Numbered from the stretch's first letter, positions 37,132-46,832 are shown. The stretch is 64,000 nucleotides of DNA from Brachybacterium squillarum M-6-3 (GCF_000225825.1 NZ_AGBX01000006.1:326378-390377); one strand, 5' to 3'. A program made the numbers and translations. The notes: generated by a model not told the origin, from the sequence alone.

Positions 37132-37488
37132 ATGACCACCACCACCGAGGCCCCCAGCGCCGCCCACGGCGTCACCCTGACCACCGAGGCCGCCTCGAAG
37201 GTCAGCTCGCTGCTGGAGCAGGAGGGTCGCGACGACCTGCGCCTGCGCATCGCCGTGCAGCCCGGCGGCTGCTCCGGCCTGATCTACCAGCTCTACTTCG
37301 ACGAGCGCCTGATGGACAACGACCTCACCGTCGACTTCGACGGCGTCGAGGTGGTCGTCGACAAGATGTCCAGCCCCTACCTCTCCGGTGCCGTGATCGA
37401 CTTCGCCGACACCATCGAGAAGCAGGGCTTCACCATCGACAACCCGAACGCGCAGAGCTCCTGCGCCTGCGGCGACTCCTTCTCCTGA
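37132..37488 (+). CDS. erpA: A-type iron-sulfur carrier (ErpA/HesB family)
   Basis: 118 residues, ATG behind AGGAGG. The three cluster cysteines are present: QPGGCSGLIYQLYF and the C-terminal SSCACGDSF pair. It delivers Fe-S clusters to target proteins. Its place just before ctaC and near the Rieske gene qcrA fits a supply role for respiration, though this is context only. Confidence 0.93.
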   Translation: MTTTTEAPSAAHGVTLTTEAASKVSSLLEQEGRDDLRLRIAVQPGGCSGLIYQLYFDERLMDNDLTVDFDGVEVVVDKMSSPYLSGAVIDFADTIEKQGFTIDNPNAQSSCACGDSFS

Positions 37489-37573
37489 GGCACCGCCCCA
37501 CCTGAGACACCGCGGGGCCCGCATCGTGTCGACGTGCGCGCATCCGCCCGGCGGCACCCCTGCCGCCCACCCC

Positions 37574-37610
37574 GGGCCCGCCCGGCGACATCCCGTCGCC
37601 CGGCGGGCCC
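37574..37610 (+). terminator. hairpin after erpA
   Basis: A 16-bp stem GGGCCCGCCCGGCGAC against GTCGCCCGGCGGGCCC with one mismatch and a five-base loop, 86 bases after the erpA stop. Confidence 0.55.
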
Positions 37611-37711
37611 GTCGGCGTTCCGAGACGTCGTCCCCGTGCGCCAACCCCGGGCGCCGCGGTGCTCGACGAGCCTCCGACGCGCGCCCTATCACGCGGCGGA
37701 TCACGGTGCCG

Positions 37712-37769
37712 CATCGGCCCGCACGACCTGCGTGCCGATGGTCCGCGCACCCCGCGGAACCCGTATGAT
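37712..37769 (+). promoter_or_regulatory. inverted repeat and -10 of the ctaCDF operon
   Basis: CATCGGC-C-CGCA (37712-37723) pairs with TGCG-T-GCCGATG (37729-37740), a 12-position inverted repeat with one mismatch. It ends just before where a -35 should be; TATGAT at 37764-37769 is the -10. The start would leave a leader of about 175 bases to the ctaC GTG, rich in small hairpins. The 459-bp gap has no credible gene. Confidence 0.5.
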
Positions 37770-37947
37770 GACAGCGTGCCGTCATGTGGCGGGCGCCCTG
37801 CGCCCGTCGCCGCTCCTTCCTCAGAGGAGCGCGGCGCCGCGGGCTTCCCGGCCCGCGCGAGTACCCACTCCGTCGCCACGGAGCCGCCCCGCCCCGCGCG
37901 GGCCCCGGCACCCCGGCGGCGGGGACGACGAGCGGAAGGTCATCTCT

Positions 37948-38886
37948 GTGATCCCCCAGGCCCCCCAGCGCTCGCGGCGGTTGCGTCGCACGGCGACCGT
38001 CGGCATCGCCGCCGCGGTCGTTCTGGTCCTTGCCGGGTGCAGCCAGGCCCAGCAGCGCGGCTTCCTCCCCGGCTACACCGACGGCGAGGTCACCAATCAG
38101 ACCGAGCGGATCACCACCCTCTGGGTCGGCTCCTGGGCCGCCCTCGTGGTCGTCGGCCTCATCGTGTGGGGCCTGACCATCTGGTGCGCCGTCGCCTACC
38201 GCCGTCGCAAGAACGACACCGGCTTCCCGGTGCAGCTGCGCTACCACGTGCCGCTCGAGCTCATGTTCACCCTGCTGCCGGTGGTCATGATCCTCACCTT
38301 CTTCTACTTCACCCAGCGCGACATCCACGAGATCGAGGCCATCGAAGAGGATCCCTACGTCACCGTGAGCGCGGTCGGCAAGCAGTGGAGCTGGGACTTC
38401 TCCTACACCGTGGGCGACCAGGTGGTCCACGAGCCCGCGGGCGTGCAGTCCTTCGAGACCGGCGAGCCCGGCGCGGCGGACTCCCTGCCCGTGCTCTACC
38501 TGCCCGAGGGCGAGACCGTCGAGTTCCAGCTCGACTCCCGCGACGTCATCCACTCCTTCTGGATCGTCGACTTCCTCTACAAGAAGGACATGATCCCCGG
38601 GCACACCTCGACCTTCCAGGTGACCCCCACCCGTGAGGGCACCTACGCCGGCAAGTGCGCCGAGCTGTGCGGCGAGTACCACTCGGACATGCTCTTCAAC
38701 GTCGAGGTCGTCTCCGTCGAGGAGTTCGAGGCCCACCTCGACGAGCTCGAGGCCCAGGGCCTGACCGGAGAGCTCGGCGTCGACCTCAACCGCAACCAGG
38801 AGGACTGGGAGATGCGTGAGGAGTGGGACGAGGGCGTCGAACAGCAGAACCAGCGTGACCAGCAGACCGCGGAGGAGGGGCAGTGA
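37948..38886 (+). CDS. ctaC: cytochrome c oxidase subunit II
   Basis: 312 residues from GTG 37948. A lipoprotein-type signal peptide ends LVLAGC (Cys about residue 31). Two membrane helices follow (about 54-75 and 97-118), then the Cu-A domain: aromatic region [20 protein letters not shown] (His ligand), and [12 protein letters not shown] with both Cys, His and Met ligands. It takes electrons from the c-type cytochrome of QcrC in the bc1-aa3 supercomplex. GTGA overlap with ctaD. Confidence 0.95.
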   Translation: MIPQAPQRSRRLRRTATVGIAAAVVLVLAGCSQAQQRGFLPGYTDGEVTNQTERITTLWVGSWAALVVVGLIVWGLTIWCAVAYRRRKNDTGFPVQLRYHVPLELMFTLLPVVMILTFFYFTQRDIHEIEAIEEDPYVTVSAVGKQWSWDFSYTVGDQVVHEPAGVQSFETGEPGAADSLPVLYLPEGETVEFQLDSRDVIHSFWIVDFLYKKDMIPGHTSTFQVTPTREGTYAGKCAELCGEYHSDMLFNVEVVSVEEFEAHLDELEAQGLTGELGVDLNRNQEDWEMREEWDEGVEQQNQRDQQTAEEGQ

Positions 38887-40595
38887 GCGCCCAGACCGAG
38901 ACCCGTCCCGCCCCCGCGCCGGCACGGTTCGACACCAGCCGTGAGCGCACCGGCCTCGGCAAGCAGGTCTTCAACCTGCTGACCACCACCGATCACAAGC
39001 TGATCGGCATGATGTACATGGGGATGGCCTTCGCCTTCTTCTGCTTCGGCGGCCTCCTCGCGCTGATGATCCGCGCCGAGCTCTGGGAGCCCGGCCTGCA
39101 GGTCGTGGTCTCCAAGGACCAGTACAACCAGCTGTTCACCATGCACGGCACGATCATGCTGCTGATGTTCGGCACCCCGCTGTTCAACGGCTTCGCCAAC
39201 TACCTGGTGCCGCTGCAGATCGGCGCCGTGGACATGGCCTTCCCGCGCCTGAACATGTTCGCCTTCTGGCTGACCCTGTTCGGCTCCGTCATCGCGGTGG
39301 CCGGCTTCCTCACCCCGCAGGGCGCCGCAGCCTTCGGCTGGTTCGCCTACGCCCCCTTGTCCGACACGACGTTCAGTCCCGGCCTGGGTGGTGATCTGTG
39401 GGTCTTCGGACTCGGATTGCAGGGCTTCGGGACGATCCTGGGCTCGGTCAACTTCATCACCACGATCATCTGCATGCGCATGCCCGGCATGACCATGTTC
39501 CGGATGCCCATCTTCACTTGGAACGTGCTGATCACCGCCGTGCTGGTGCTGATGGCCTTCCCGCCGCTGGCGTCCGCGCTGCTGGCGCTTGGCGCTGACC
39601 GCCGCTTCGACGCGCAGGTCTTCAACCCCGAGAACGGCGGCCCGATCCTCTGGCAGCACCTTTTCTGGTTCTTCGGCCACCCCGAGGTGTACGTGCTGGC
39701 GCTGCCCTTCTTCGGCATCGCCTCCGAGATCATCCCGGCCTTCAGCCGCAAGCCGATGTTCGGCTACAAGACCCTGGTCGGCGCGACCATCGCCATCGCC
39801 GCCCTGTCGGTGACCGTGTGGGCGCACCACATGTACACCACCGGCGCGATCATGTTGGACTTCTTCTCCTTCATGACGATGCTGATCGCGGTGCCCACCG
39901 GCGTGAAGTTCTTCAACTGGCTCGGCACCATGTGGCGCGGCTCGATCACCTTCGAGACGCCGATGCTGTTCACCCTCGGCTTCCTGTCCACCTTCACCTT
40001 CGGTGGCCTGACCGGCGTGATCCTGTCCTCCCCGGTGCTGGACTTCCACCTCTCCGACAGCTACTTCGTGGTGGCCCACTTCCACTACGTGATCTTCGGG
40101 ACCGTGGCCTTCGAGATGTTCGCGGGCTTCTACTTCTGGTGGCCCAAGATGTTCGGCTACAAGCTGCACGAGGGCCTGGGCAAGTTCCACTTCTGGTTCC
40201 TGATGATCGGCTTCCACACCACCTTCCTGATCCAGCACTGGCTGGGTGTGGAGGGCGCCCCCCGCCGCTACGTGAACTACCTGGCGGAGGACGACTTCGG
40301 CTGGATGAACCAGATCTCCACCGTGGGCGCGTTCATCCTGGGCGCCTCGACGCTGCCGTTCATCCTGAACGTCGTGCTCACGCACACCCGCGGCAAGAAG
40401 GTCGAGGTGGACGACCCCTGGGGCTACGGCGCCTCGCTCGAGTGGGCGACCTCCTGCCCGCCACCGCGGCACAACTTCCACTCGCTGCCGCGCATCCGCT
40501 CCGAGCGTCCCGCCTTCGACCTCCACCACCCGGAGATCGCCGCCCTGGACCACATGCTCGAGGAAGAGCCCGAGAAGACCCCGAGGAGCAACTGA
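38883..40595 (+). CDS. ctaD: cytochrome c oxidase subunit I (aa3 type)
   Basis: 570 residues, 12 membrane helices. Heme-copper ligands are present: [13 protein letters not shown] (heme a His), [14 protein letters not shown] (Cu-B His and cross-linked Tyr), WAHHMYTTG (two Cu-B His) and [11 protein letters not shown] (heme a3 and heme a His). The active site for O2 reduction is therefore intact. GTG start overlaps the ctaC stop; ctaF follows after three bases. Confidence 0.97.
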   Translation: MSAQTETRPAPAPARFDTSRERTGLGKQVFNLLTTTDHKLIGMMYMGMAFAFFCFGGLLALMIRAELWEPGLQVVVSKDQYNQLFTMHGTIMLLMFGTPLFNGFANYLVPLQIGAVDMAFPRLNMFAFWLTLFGSVIAVAGFLTPQGAAAFGWFAYAPLSDTTFSPGLGGDLWVFGLGLQGFGTILGSVNFITTIICMRMPGMTMFRMPIFTWNVLITAVLVLMAFPPLASALLALGADRRFDAQVFNPENGGPILWQHLFWFFGHPEVYVLALPFFGIASEIIPAFSRKPMFGYKTLVGATIAIAALSVTVWAHHMYTTGAIMLDFFSFMTMLIAVPTGVKFFNWLGTMWRGSITFETPMLFTLGFLSTFTFGGLTGVILSSPVLDFHLSDSYFVVAHFHYVIFGTVAFEMFAGFYFWWPKMFGYKLHEGLGKFHFWFLMIGFHTTFLIQHWLGVEGAPRRYVNYLAEDDFGWMNQISTVGAFILGASTLPFILNVVLTHTRGKKVEVDDPWGYGASLEWATSCPPPRHNFHSLPRIRSERPAFDLHHPEIAALDHMLEEEPEKTPRSN

Positions 40596-40598
40596 CCC

Positions 40599-41015
40599 AT
40601 GAAGAGCACCGCTCGGATCTTCTACATCCTCTCCGCCTTCTTCGTGGTGGTCGGGATCGCCTACGGCATCATCACCGGCCGCAACGAGCCGATGGGCATC
40701 GAGCCCGTGGGCTTCGCCGCGATCCTGGGCGCCGGCGGCCTGGCGCTGATGATCGCCATCTACCTGTCGATGAACGTCAAGGCCCACCCGGACCGGCCGG
40801 AGGACAACCTCCACGCCGAGGTCGAGGACGAGGCCGGCGTGCAGGGCAGCTTCGCCCCCTACAGCTGGTGGCCCCTGTGGGCCGCCGCGGGCGCCGCGCT
40901 CTGCTTCCTGGGTGTCGCCGCCGGCTGGTGGATCTTCGCCCTGGGCTTCATCCTCGCGTTCTTCGGCATCATCGGCTGGGTGCTCGAGTTCTCCACGGGG
41001 CAGCACCAGCACTGA
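40599..41015 (+). CDS. ctaF: actinobacterial cytochrome c oxidase subunit IV
   Basis: 138 residues with four membrane helices: FYILSAFFVVVGIAYGII, FAAILGAGGLALMIAIYL, and a C-terminal pair beginning WWPLWAAAGAALCFLG. The short charged loop and final WVLEFSTGQHQH match the actinobacterial subunit that stabilises the aa3 oxidase. Last gene of ctaCDF; terminator at 41030. Confidence 0.9.
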   Translation: MKSTARIFYILSAFFVVVGIAYGIITGRNEPMGIEPVGFAAILGAGGLALMIAIYLSMNVKAHPDRPEDNLHAEVEDEAGVQGSFAPYSWWPLWAAAGAALCFLGVAAGWWIFALGFILAFFGIIGWVLEFSTGQHQH

Positions 41016-41029
41016 TCCCCGACACGTCT

Positions 41030-41065
41030 CACGGCCCCGTCTCCCTTCCGGGAGGCGGGGCCGTG
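41030..41065 (+). terminator. terminator of ctaCDF
   Basis: CACGGCCCCG...CGGGGCCGTG stem with a second inner CTCCC/GGGAG pair, 15 bases after the ctaF stop. Confidence 0.7.
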
Positions 41066-41494
41066 CGCTGTTCGTCGCCGGGATGGGCTCGCAAGGGTCC
41101 CCGTCGCTTCGGCTCCGGTGCGTGACACGCTTGTGCTGGATGAACGAGGTCCATCCGACGCGAACGTGACGCCCCCGAGGCCATACCCGCACGGAGGTGA
41201 TGGGAGGGGGCGCGGATACGGGTCATGACGTCCTGTCGGGAGTGCCCGGCTCGGAACGCGAACACCTCGCACTCACGAATGAGGCTGTATCCACTCAAGC
41301 GTACGGTAAGACGCGTAGATGGCGGGGAATGGGTCAGCGGCCGCCACCGGGTGTCGGGTGCTGGTTGTCGCGCGTCGGGTTGCTGCGTTCGAGCATCTCC
41401 TCGCCGTGTCCACGGTGCAGGGGCCCATCGGCCCGCTCGGGACGGCGACCCGAGCGGTCGGTCCGAGGAGTCCGTTTCGCGTGGTCCGCAGGGG
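41066..41494. other. intergenic stretch without a recognisable gene
   Basis: About 430 bp between the ctaF terminator and the promoter region of the small gene at 41624. Part of it (around 41260-41340) is noticeably less GC-rich than its surroundings. Frames are open on both strands but none has conserved-looking sequence, a good RBS and plausible composition. TATCCACTCAAGCGTACGGT (41288-41307) has a near copy after the small gene at 42046. Confidence 0.5.
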
Positions 41495-41500
41495 TAGTCT
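41495..41500 (+). promoter_or_regulatory. candidate -10 before the small unknown gene
   Basis: TAGTCT about 123 bases before the ATG at 41624; no clear -35. Confidence 0.3.
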
Positions 41501-41623
41501 CGGGAACACGGGAACCTCCCCGCGGAATTCCGGCTCACGCACGGGCACGGGGCAGGGGAGGGGAGGACGCGGCGAGGCCGCCGTCTCCGCCACCGTGCAC
41601 GGGACAGGGGAAGGGAGTACGTG

Positions 41624-41905
41624 ATGATCGGTCCGTGGAAGCAGCCCGAGCAGCGCGCCCAGGGGCAGCTGCGCCGTCTCTATGGCGAGGACGCCGATCC
41701 CTTCGCAGCCGCCCGGCTCTGGGCCCGCGACGTGCTCCGGGAGTTCCGCATCGATGCCGGGACCCGGCCCATGGCCGCCGCGCGCGCATTGCGCCACGCG
41801 GACCCGCGCCTGGGCCGCGTCACCGCCCGCTACCTCGTCGAGCTGGCCGCCGGACGCAAGGACGGCAGCGAGCCGCCCCGCCGTCGCAGCCCGCTGCTGC
41901 ACTGA
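41624..41905 (+). CDS. small hypothetical protein
   Basis: 93 residues. The ATG at 41624 is preferred to the GTG at 41621 because AAGGGAG is then six bases away. No signal peptide or membrane helix. It is basic and helical, with LRRLYGEDADPFAAARLWARDV and MAAARALRHADPRLGRVTARYLVEL, ending in an Arg/Pro/Leu-rich tail. Codon use is like the neighbours. I recognise no family. It sits alone between the facing ctaCDF and ctaE-qcrCAB operons. Confidence 0.6.
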   Translation: MIGPWKQPEQRAQGQLRRLYGEDADPFAAARLWARDVLREFRIDAGTRPMAAARALRHADPRLGRVTARYLVELAAGRKDGSEPPRRRSPLLH

Positions 41906-42128
41906 GCCTCCCTGAGCCTCCCTGAGGCCGCTGAGGCCTCGGACGCCGACGGGGGCGTCGGCCGCCCCGCCTGCGCGTGCGGCGCCGATGGGCGTGGTGA
42001 GCAGACCGTCCCGGAGCGCGACGAGTACAGCCCCGTCCGGGGAACTTCCACTCAGCTGGACGGTATCCGGACATCATCTCCGTGTGCGGCAGCGCCCTGT
42101 CCTGCGCGCACACAGCACGGCACGGAGA

Positions 42129-42166
42129 AGCGCCCCGGGAGACCGGTGAGGGTCTCCCGGGGCGCT
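42129..42166 (-). terminator. terminator of the ctaE-qcrCAB operon
   Basis: Perfect stem beginning AGCGCCCCGGGAGACC on the plus strand with a six-base loop, 28 bases past the qcrB stop. The remaining 41906-42128 shows nothing else. Confidence 0.75.
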
Positions 42167-42194
42167 GCTCAGGCTCCGGTGGGGGAGAGGGGCG

Positions 42195-43880
42195 TCAGTG
42201 GTGCGCCTTCTCCGCCGGGATGCGGTAGTCGCCGCCGGTGGCCTCGTCGATGACGTGCTTCTCGTGGCCGGCGTGCTCCATGGCCTCGCGCAGCTCGGTC
42301 GGGGTGACGGGCTCGATGCGGTCCTTGAAGAAGAACGAGGTGGCCTTGGCCCGCAGCGAGGAGACCCCGTTGCCGGCCTTCAGCGGACGGTAGTCGTCGT
42401 GCTGCACCAGGACCCAGCGGTCGTACTCGTTCAGCGGCTCGTGGATCTCCAGCATCTCGCCGCTCTCGGTGCGGACCACGCGGGACGTCTCCTCGCCGTG
42501 CAGGACCGTGTTGCGCTTCTGCCGCTGCAGGGAGAGGCACACGCGCTTGGTGATCCAGAACAGCAGCACCGGGGCGACGAAGATGCCGATCCGGAACAGC
42601 CAGGTGAGGTCGTTGATCGACAGCTGCAGCTTCAGCGCGATGAGGTCGTTCGTCGCGCCGAGCGCCAGGATCAGGTAGACGCTGATCCAGGCCACGCCGA
42701 TGCCGGTGCGCACCGGGGTGTTGTAGGGCAGGTCCAGCACGTGGTGCTCGCGGTCGTCGCCGGTCACCCAGGCCTCGAGGAACGGGTACAGGGCCAGGAA
42801 GGCCAGCAGCCCGCCGTAGACGGCGAAGGGGATCAGCATGTTCAGGGAGATCACGTAGCCGAAGACCGTGAACTCCCAGCCGGGCATGAGGCGCAGGCCG
42901 CCGTCCGTCCACAGCATGTACCAGTCGGGCTGGGAGCCCGCGGACACGGGGGAGGGGTCGTAGGGGCCGTACACCCAGATCGCGTTGATCGCGGTGGTCG
43001 CCGAGATCAGGGTGATGATGCCGAAGACCAGGAAGAAGAAGCCGCCGGCCTTCGCGGTGTACACCGGGAACAGCGGGAAGCCGACCACGTTGCGGTCGGT
43101 GCGACCGGGCCCGGGGTAGTGGGTGTGCTTGTGGGCCACCAGCATCACCAGGTGGATGGCGATCAGGCCCAGGATCGCGGCCGGGACCAGCAGGATGTGG
43201 ATGGTGAACAGGCGCGGGATGATGTCGGTGCCCGGGAACTCGCCGCCGAACAGCAGCATCGACAGATAGGTGCCGATGATCGGAATGGCCTTCATCAGGC
43301 CGTCGATCACGCGCAGGCCGTTGCCGGAGAGCACGTCGTCGGGGAGGGAGTAGCCGGTGAAACCGGCGACCATGCCCAGCACCATCAGGGAGAAGCCGAC
43401 CAGCCAGTTCAGCTCGCGCGGCTTGCGGAAGGCGCCGGTGAAGAACACGCGGAACATGTGCACGAAGATCGCGACCATGAACACCAGGGCCGCCCAGTGG
43501 TGCATCTGCCGGAACAGCAGGCCGCCGCGCAGCTCGAAGGAGATGTACATGGTGGAGGCGAAGGCCCGGGAGACCTCCGCGCCCTGCAGCGCCTCGTAGG
43601 GGCCGTCGTAGACGACCTCGTCCATCGAGGGCACGAAGAACATCGTGAGGAACGTGCCGGAGATCAGCAGGATGACGAAGCTGTACAGCGCCACCTCGCC
43701 GAACATGAACGACCAGTGGTCGGGGAAGATCTTGCGGGCGAAGAACTTCACCAGGCCGGCGCCGCCGACGCGCTGGTCCAGCCAGTCGCCGCCGACCGCG
43801 CCGAGCTTCATCATGCGGCCGTTCTTCTCCCCGGTGCCGGTGGTGCGGGAATCGGAAGTCGTGGTCATCGTCGTGATCAC
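42195..43880 (-). CDS. qcrB: cytochrome bc1 complex cytochrome b subunit
   Basis: 561 residues. Di-heme cytochrome b with the usual eight core helices; heme His pairs lie in HHWAALVFMVAIFVHMFRVFF and FTIHILLVPAAILGLIAIHLVML. The long C-terminal part (after about 400) with two extra helices and a cytoplasmic tail is the actinobacterial form. It oxidises menaquinol. The GTG at 43880 overlaps the qcrA stop (GTGA); ATG 43868 is an alternative four codons on. Confidence 0.95.
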   Translation of the reverse strand: MITTMTTTSDSRTTGTGEKNGRMMKLGAVGGDWLDQRVGGAGLVKFFARKIFPDHWSFMFGEVALYSFVILLISGTFLTMFFVPSMDEVVYDGPYEALQGAEVSRAFASTMYISFELRGGLLFRQMHHWAALVFMVAIFVHMFRVFFTGAFRKPRELNWLVGFSLMVLGMVAGFTGYSLPDDVLSGNGLRVIDGLMKAIPIIGTYLSMLLFGGEFPGTDIIPRLFTIHILLVPAAILGLIAIHLVMLVAHKHTHYPGPGRTDRNVVGFPLFPVYTAKAGGFFFLVFGIITLISATTAINAIWVYGPYDPSPVSAGSQPDWYMLWTDGGLRLMPGWEFTVFGYVISLNMLIPFAVYGGLLAFLALYPFLEAWVTGDDREHHVLDLPYNTPVRTGIGVAWISVYLILALGATNDLIALKLQLSINDLTWLFRIGIFVAPVLLFWITKRVCLSLQRQKRNTVLHGEETSRVVRTESGEMLEIHEPLNEYDRWVLVQHDDYRPLKAGNGVSSLRAKATSFFFKDRIEPVTPTELREAMEHAGHEKHVIDEATGGDYRIPAEKAHH

Positions 43881-44947
43881 TTCTCCTTGTACATTTCCCA
43901 GAAGCTGGGACCGATCGGCTCCGGGAAGTCACCGGTGGCCACCAGGTAGCCTTCCGCGTCGACCTCGATGGGGAGCTGGGGGAGGGGACGGTGCGCCGGA
44001 CCGAAGATCACCTTGGCGCCGTCGGTGACGTCGAAGGTGGACTGGTGACAGGGGCACAGCATGTGGTGGGTCTGCTGCTCGTACAGCGCCACCGGGCAGC
44101 CGACGTGGGTGCAGATCTTGGAGAAGGCCAGGATGCCTTCGTAGCCGTTGGCCAGGCTCTCCTCGTTCTGCCCCAGCGCGGGGTCGATGCGCACGATCAC
44201 CGTGGCCGCCTTGGCCCGCTCCTCCAGGTAGTGCGGGGTCTCGTGGGTGAGCTCCTCCGGCATGACGTGGAAGATCGAGTTCATGGCCACGTCCGCGGCG
44301 CGGATGGGGGTGCCGTCGTGGTCCCGGGCCAGGCGCATGCCGGCCCGCCAGAAGGTGTGGTGCAGCTTGTTGCCGGGCAGCGGGCCCAGCGTGGACAGCG
44401 GCGCCAGGATCGCGATGGGCAGCGCCACCAGGGCGGCCACCATCGAGGTGACGATCAGGGGGCGACGGCCGATGCCGGCCTCCTGGATGCCCTCGGTGAG
44501 GATGCCGACCGCGGCGGCGCGGGTCTCCTCGCTGCCCTTGAGCTCGTGACGTTCCTCGACCATCTCCTCGTCGGGCATGAGGGTCTTGGCCCAGTGCACG
44601 GCGGCGGCGCCGATGAAGAACACGGCGATGGCGAGGCCGAGGCCCGTGATGAGGTTCGACCACCACAGGGCGCTGGTCGAGCCGGTCTCCGCGAACAGGT
44701 TGGTGCCGGTCGGGGTGACCACGAAGTAGGACGCGATGAAGATCGCGGTGCCGATCACCGAGATGCCGAACATGGCGGCCACGATGCGCTCGGCGCGCTT
44801 CTCGGCCTTCGGGTCGATGTCGGCCTGGCGGTGGACGTGCGGGGGCAGGCCCGGGTTCGGGAAGCCGCCGTCCTCCTTGGGGGCGATCGCGCTCACGCCG
44901 CGGGCGGGGAAGCTGCCGTCGAGGTTCTGGTTCATGCCGCTGCTCAC
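43877..44947 (-). CDS. qcrA: cytochrome bc1 complex Rieske iron-sulfur subunit
   Basis: 356 residues from GTG 44947 (ATG 44935 also possible; the GTG overlaps the qcrC stop and has GAAGG upstream). Three N-terminal membrane helices, as in actinobacteria rather than one. The [2Fe-2S] site is complete: CTHVGCPVAL and CPCHQSTFD (Cys-x-His...Cys-x-x-His). It passes electrons from menaquinol to the c hemes of QcrC. Confidence 0.94.
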   Translation of the reverse strand: MSSGMNQNLDGSFPARGVSAIAPKEDGGFPNPGLPPHVHRQADIDPKAEKRAERIVAAMFGISVIGTAIFIASYFVVTPTGTNLFAETGSTSALWWSNLITGLGLAIAVFFIGAAAVHWAKTLMPDEEMVEERHELKGSEETRAAAVGILTEGIQEAGIGRRPLIVTSMVAALVALPIAILAPLSTLGPLPGNKLHHTFWRAGMRLARDHDGTPIRAADVAMNSIFHVMPEELTHETPHYLEERAKAATVIVRIDPALGQNEESLANGYEGILAFSKICTHVGCPVALYEQQTHHMLCPCHQSTFDVTDGAKVIFGPAHRPLPQLPIEVDAEGYLVATGDFPEPIGPSFWEMYKEK

Positions 44948-45744
44948 TTCGCCTTCGCCCCCAGCCACACGGCGCAGCCGGTGAGGAGGGTGAGGATGAT
45001 GGTCCACGCGTACAGGCCCTCGGTCACGGGACCGAGCGAGCCCAGGGAGATGCCGCCGGGGGAGCCGGTCTCCTCGAGGGACTCGAGGTAGGTGATGACG
45101 TCGCGCTTGTCCTCGGGGGAGAGGTTGGTGTCGTTGAAGACGGGCATGTTCTGCGGGCCGGTCGCCATGGCCTGGTAGACGTGCCTGGGCTCGACGCCGG
45201 TCAGGGCGGGCGCGTACTTGCCGCGGGTGAGGGCGCCGCCGGCGCCCGCCGCGTTGTGGCACATGGCGCAGTTGACGCGGAAGATCTCGCCGCCGGCCTC
45301 GGCGTCGCCCAGGGAGGTGTCGAGGGCCTCCTCATCGGGGACCGAGGGGCCCGGGCCCAGCGAGGCGACGTACGCGGCGAGCTGCCGGGTCTGCTCCTCG
45401 TCCATCTGGGCGGGCTTGCCCTGGGCCTGGGGGCCGGAGGCCTGCATCGGCATCCGGCCGGTGCCGACCTGGAAGTCGACGGCGGCGGCGCCGACGCCGA
45501 TCAGCGACGGCCCGAGGGTGTTGCCCTCGGAGTCGGTGAGGCCCTCGGCGTTGCGGCCGTGGCAGGTGGCGCAGTTGGCGAGGAACAGCGCCTCGCCCGC
45601 CTGGACATCCTCCTCGGTGTAGGCCTCGGCCTGGGCGTCGCGGGGCTGGAACGCGACGTACAGCCCGCCGGTCGCGACGAGCGCGAGCAGCAGTATCACG
45701 AGTAGAGCCATCGGATGATGGCGACGTGCGGCGAGTGCCTTCAC
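44944..45744 (-). CDS. qcrC: cytochrome bc1 complex di-heme cytochrome c subunit
   Basis: 266 residues. N-terminal signal/anchor (ALLVILLLALVATGGLYVAF), two c-type heme sites CATCHG and CAMCHN, C-terminal membrane helix (AWTIILTLLTGCAVWLGAKAK). Two tandem cytochrome c domains replace a soluble cytochrome c and connect bc1 to CtaC directly. GTG start at 45744, with ATG 45711 as the alternative; stop overlaps qcrA. Confidence 0.94.
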   Translation of the reverse strand: MKALAARRHHPMALLVILLLALVATGGLYVAFQPRDAQAEAYTEEDVQAGEALFLANCATCHGRNAEGLTDSEGNTLGPSLIGVGAAAVDFQVGTGRMPMQASGPQAQGKPAQMDEEQTRQLAAYVASLGPGPSVPDEEALDTSLGDAEAGGEIFRVNCAMCHNAAGAGGALTRGKYAPALTGVEPRHVYQAMATGPQNMPVFNDTNLSPEDKRDVITYLESLEETGSPGGISLGSLGPVTEGLYAWTIILTLLTGCAVWLGAKAK

Positions 45745-45832
45745 GGTTCGAACCTCGATTCGTGGAGGGGACGGTCGGGGAAGAGGGACGGGGTGCGCGA
45801 TCCGCGGGCGGCCGGGAAGCCGTCGGGACCGA

Positions 45833-46564
45833 TCAGAAGATGTGCCAGACGAAGTCGACCGGGATCACGTGCTCGGGGTTGATCAGGGTCATCATCGGGT
45901 CCAGCAGGTAGACGATGAAGAACAGGCCGATCCAGACCACGTCCACGAAGTGCCAGTAGTAGGACAGGCAGATCACGGAGATCTGCTCGTGCTGGGTGAA
46001 CTCCTTGGCGGAGAAGATGCGGGTGAGCACGAGGAGGAAGGCGACGAGGCCGCCGAGCACGTGCAGACCGTGGAAGCCGGTGGAGAGGTAGAAGACCGAG
46101 CCGAAGGGCGAGGAGGAGAGCGTCACCCCGTGGTGGACGAGCTCGGTGTACTCGTAGGCCTGGCCGGAGAGGAAGATCGCGCCCATCACGAAGGTGAGGG
46201 TGAACCATTCCACGGTGCCCCAGCCGCCCACGTTGAGGATCGAGCCGGTGCGGTGCTTGCGGGGGGCGAAGACGCGGCCGCCGGGCAGCCGACCCTCGGC
46301 CATGAACACACCCATCTGGCAGGTGAAGGAGCTCGCGACCAGGATCGCGGTGTTGAGCATCGCGAAGCCGTGGGTGAAGTTGGACTCGCCGTCGGCGAAG
46401 ACCTCCGGCACCATCGAGCGCAGGGTGAAGAACATGGCGAACAGGCCGCCGAAGAACATCAGCTCGCTGGAGAGCCAGACGATCGTGCCGATCTGCGTCG
46501 GGTTGGGGCGGCCGACCGCGGGGGCCGCGGCGGCGGGGCGCTCAGACAGGGTCGCAGTACTCAC
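45833..46564 (-). CDS. ctaE: cytochrome c oxidase subunit III
   Basis: 243 residues from GTG 46564; the open frame upstream is a shadow of trpD. Five to seven membrane helices, with IGTIVWLSSELMFFGGLFAMFF, FHGLHVLGGLVAFLLVL and SYYWHFVDVVWIGLFFIVYLL. First gene of ctaE-qcrC-qcrA-qcrB, the standard actinobacterial arrangement. A CATAAT -10 ends six bases before the GTG. Confidence 0.95.
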   Translation of the reverse strand: MSTATLSERPAAAAPAVGRPNPTQIGTIVWLSSELMFFGGLFAMFFTLRSMVPEVFADGESNFTHGFAMLNTAILVASSFTCQMGVFMAEGRLPGGRVFAPRKHRTGSILNVGGWGTVEWFTLTFVMGAIFLSGQAYEYTELVHHGVTLSSSPFGSVFYLSTGFHGLHVLGGLVAFLLVLTRIFSAKEFTQHEQISVICLSYYWHFVDVVWIGLFFIVYLLDPMMTLINPEHVIPVDFVWHIF

Positions 46565-46570
46565 GTCACC

Positions 46571-46576
46571 ATTATG
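46571..46576 (-). promoter_or_regulatory. -10 of ctaE-qcrCAB (leaderless)
   Basis: CATAAT on the minus strand, six bases before GTG 46564, in the 268-bp divergent gap with trpD. Confidence 0.5.
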
Positions 46577-46832
46577 TCGTGTCGTCAGATTCGGCGTGCT
46601 CGGTTCACGACTTCCGAGCACCCCGCAGGGCACTGCCCCGGGCGGACTCGGCCAGCATATCGCTCCTGACGCCCTGTCACGAACCCAGACACGCACCCGA
46701 CGGTCCTGGTGGCGGGCCGGTTCGGGCCCCCGTGCCCGGTCACGGCTCCGCGCGTGCGGGTCGTGATGCGACCGTGATCCGTTCCGTGACCATCCCGACC
46801 GCCCGTCCGGCCGCGGGTGGGAGGATCGGCCC

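Noticed and set aside
41319..41624. Plus-strand 101-codon frame before the small unknown gene
   Set aside because: Low-complexity Gly/Arg/Thr text, no good RBS, and it overlaps the promoter and leader of the gene at 41624.
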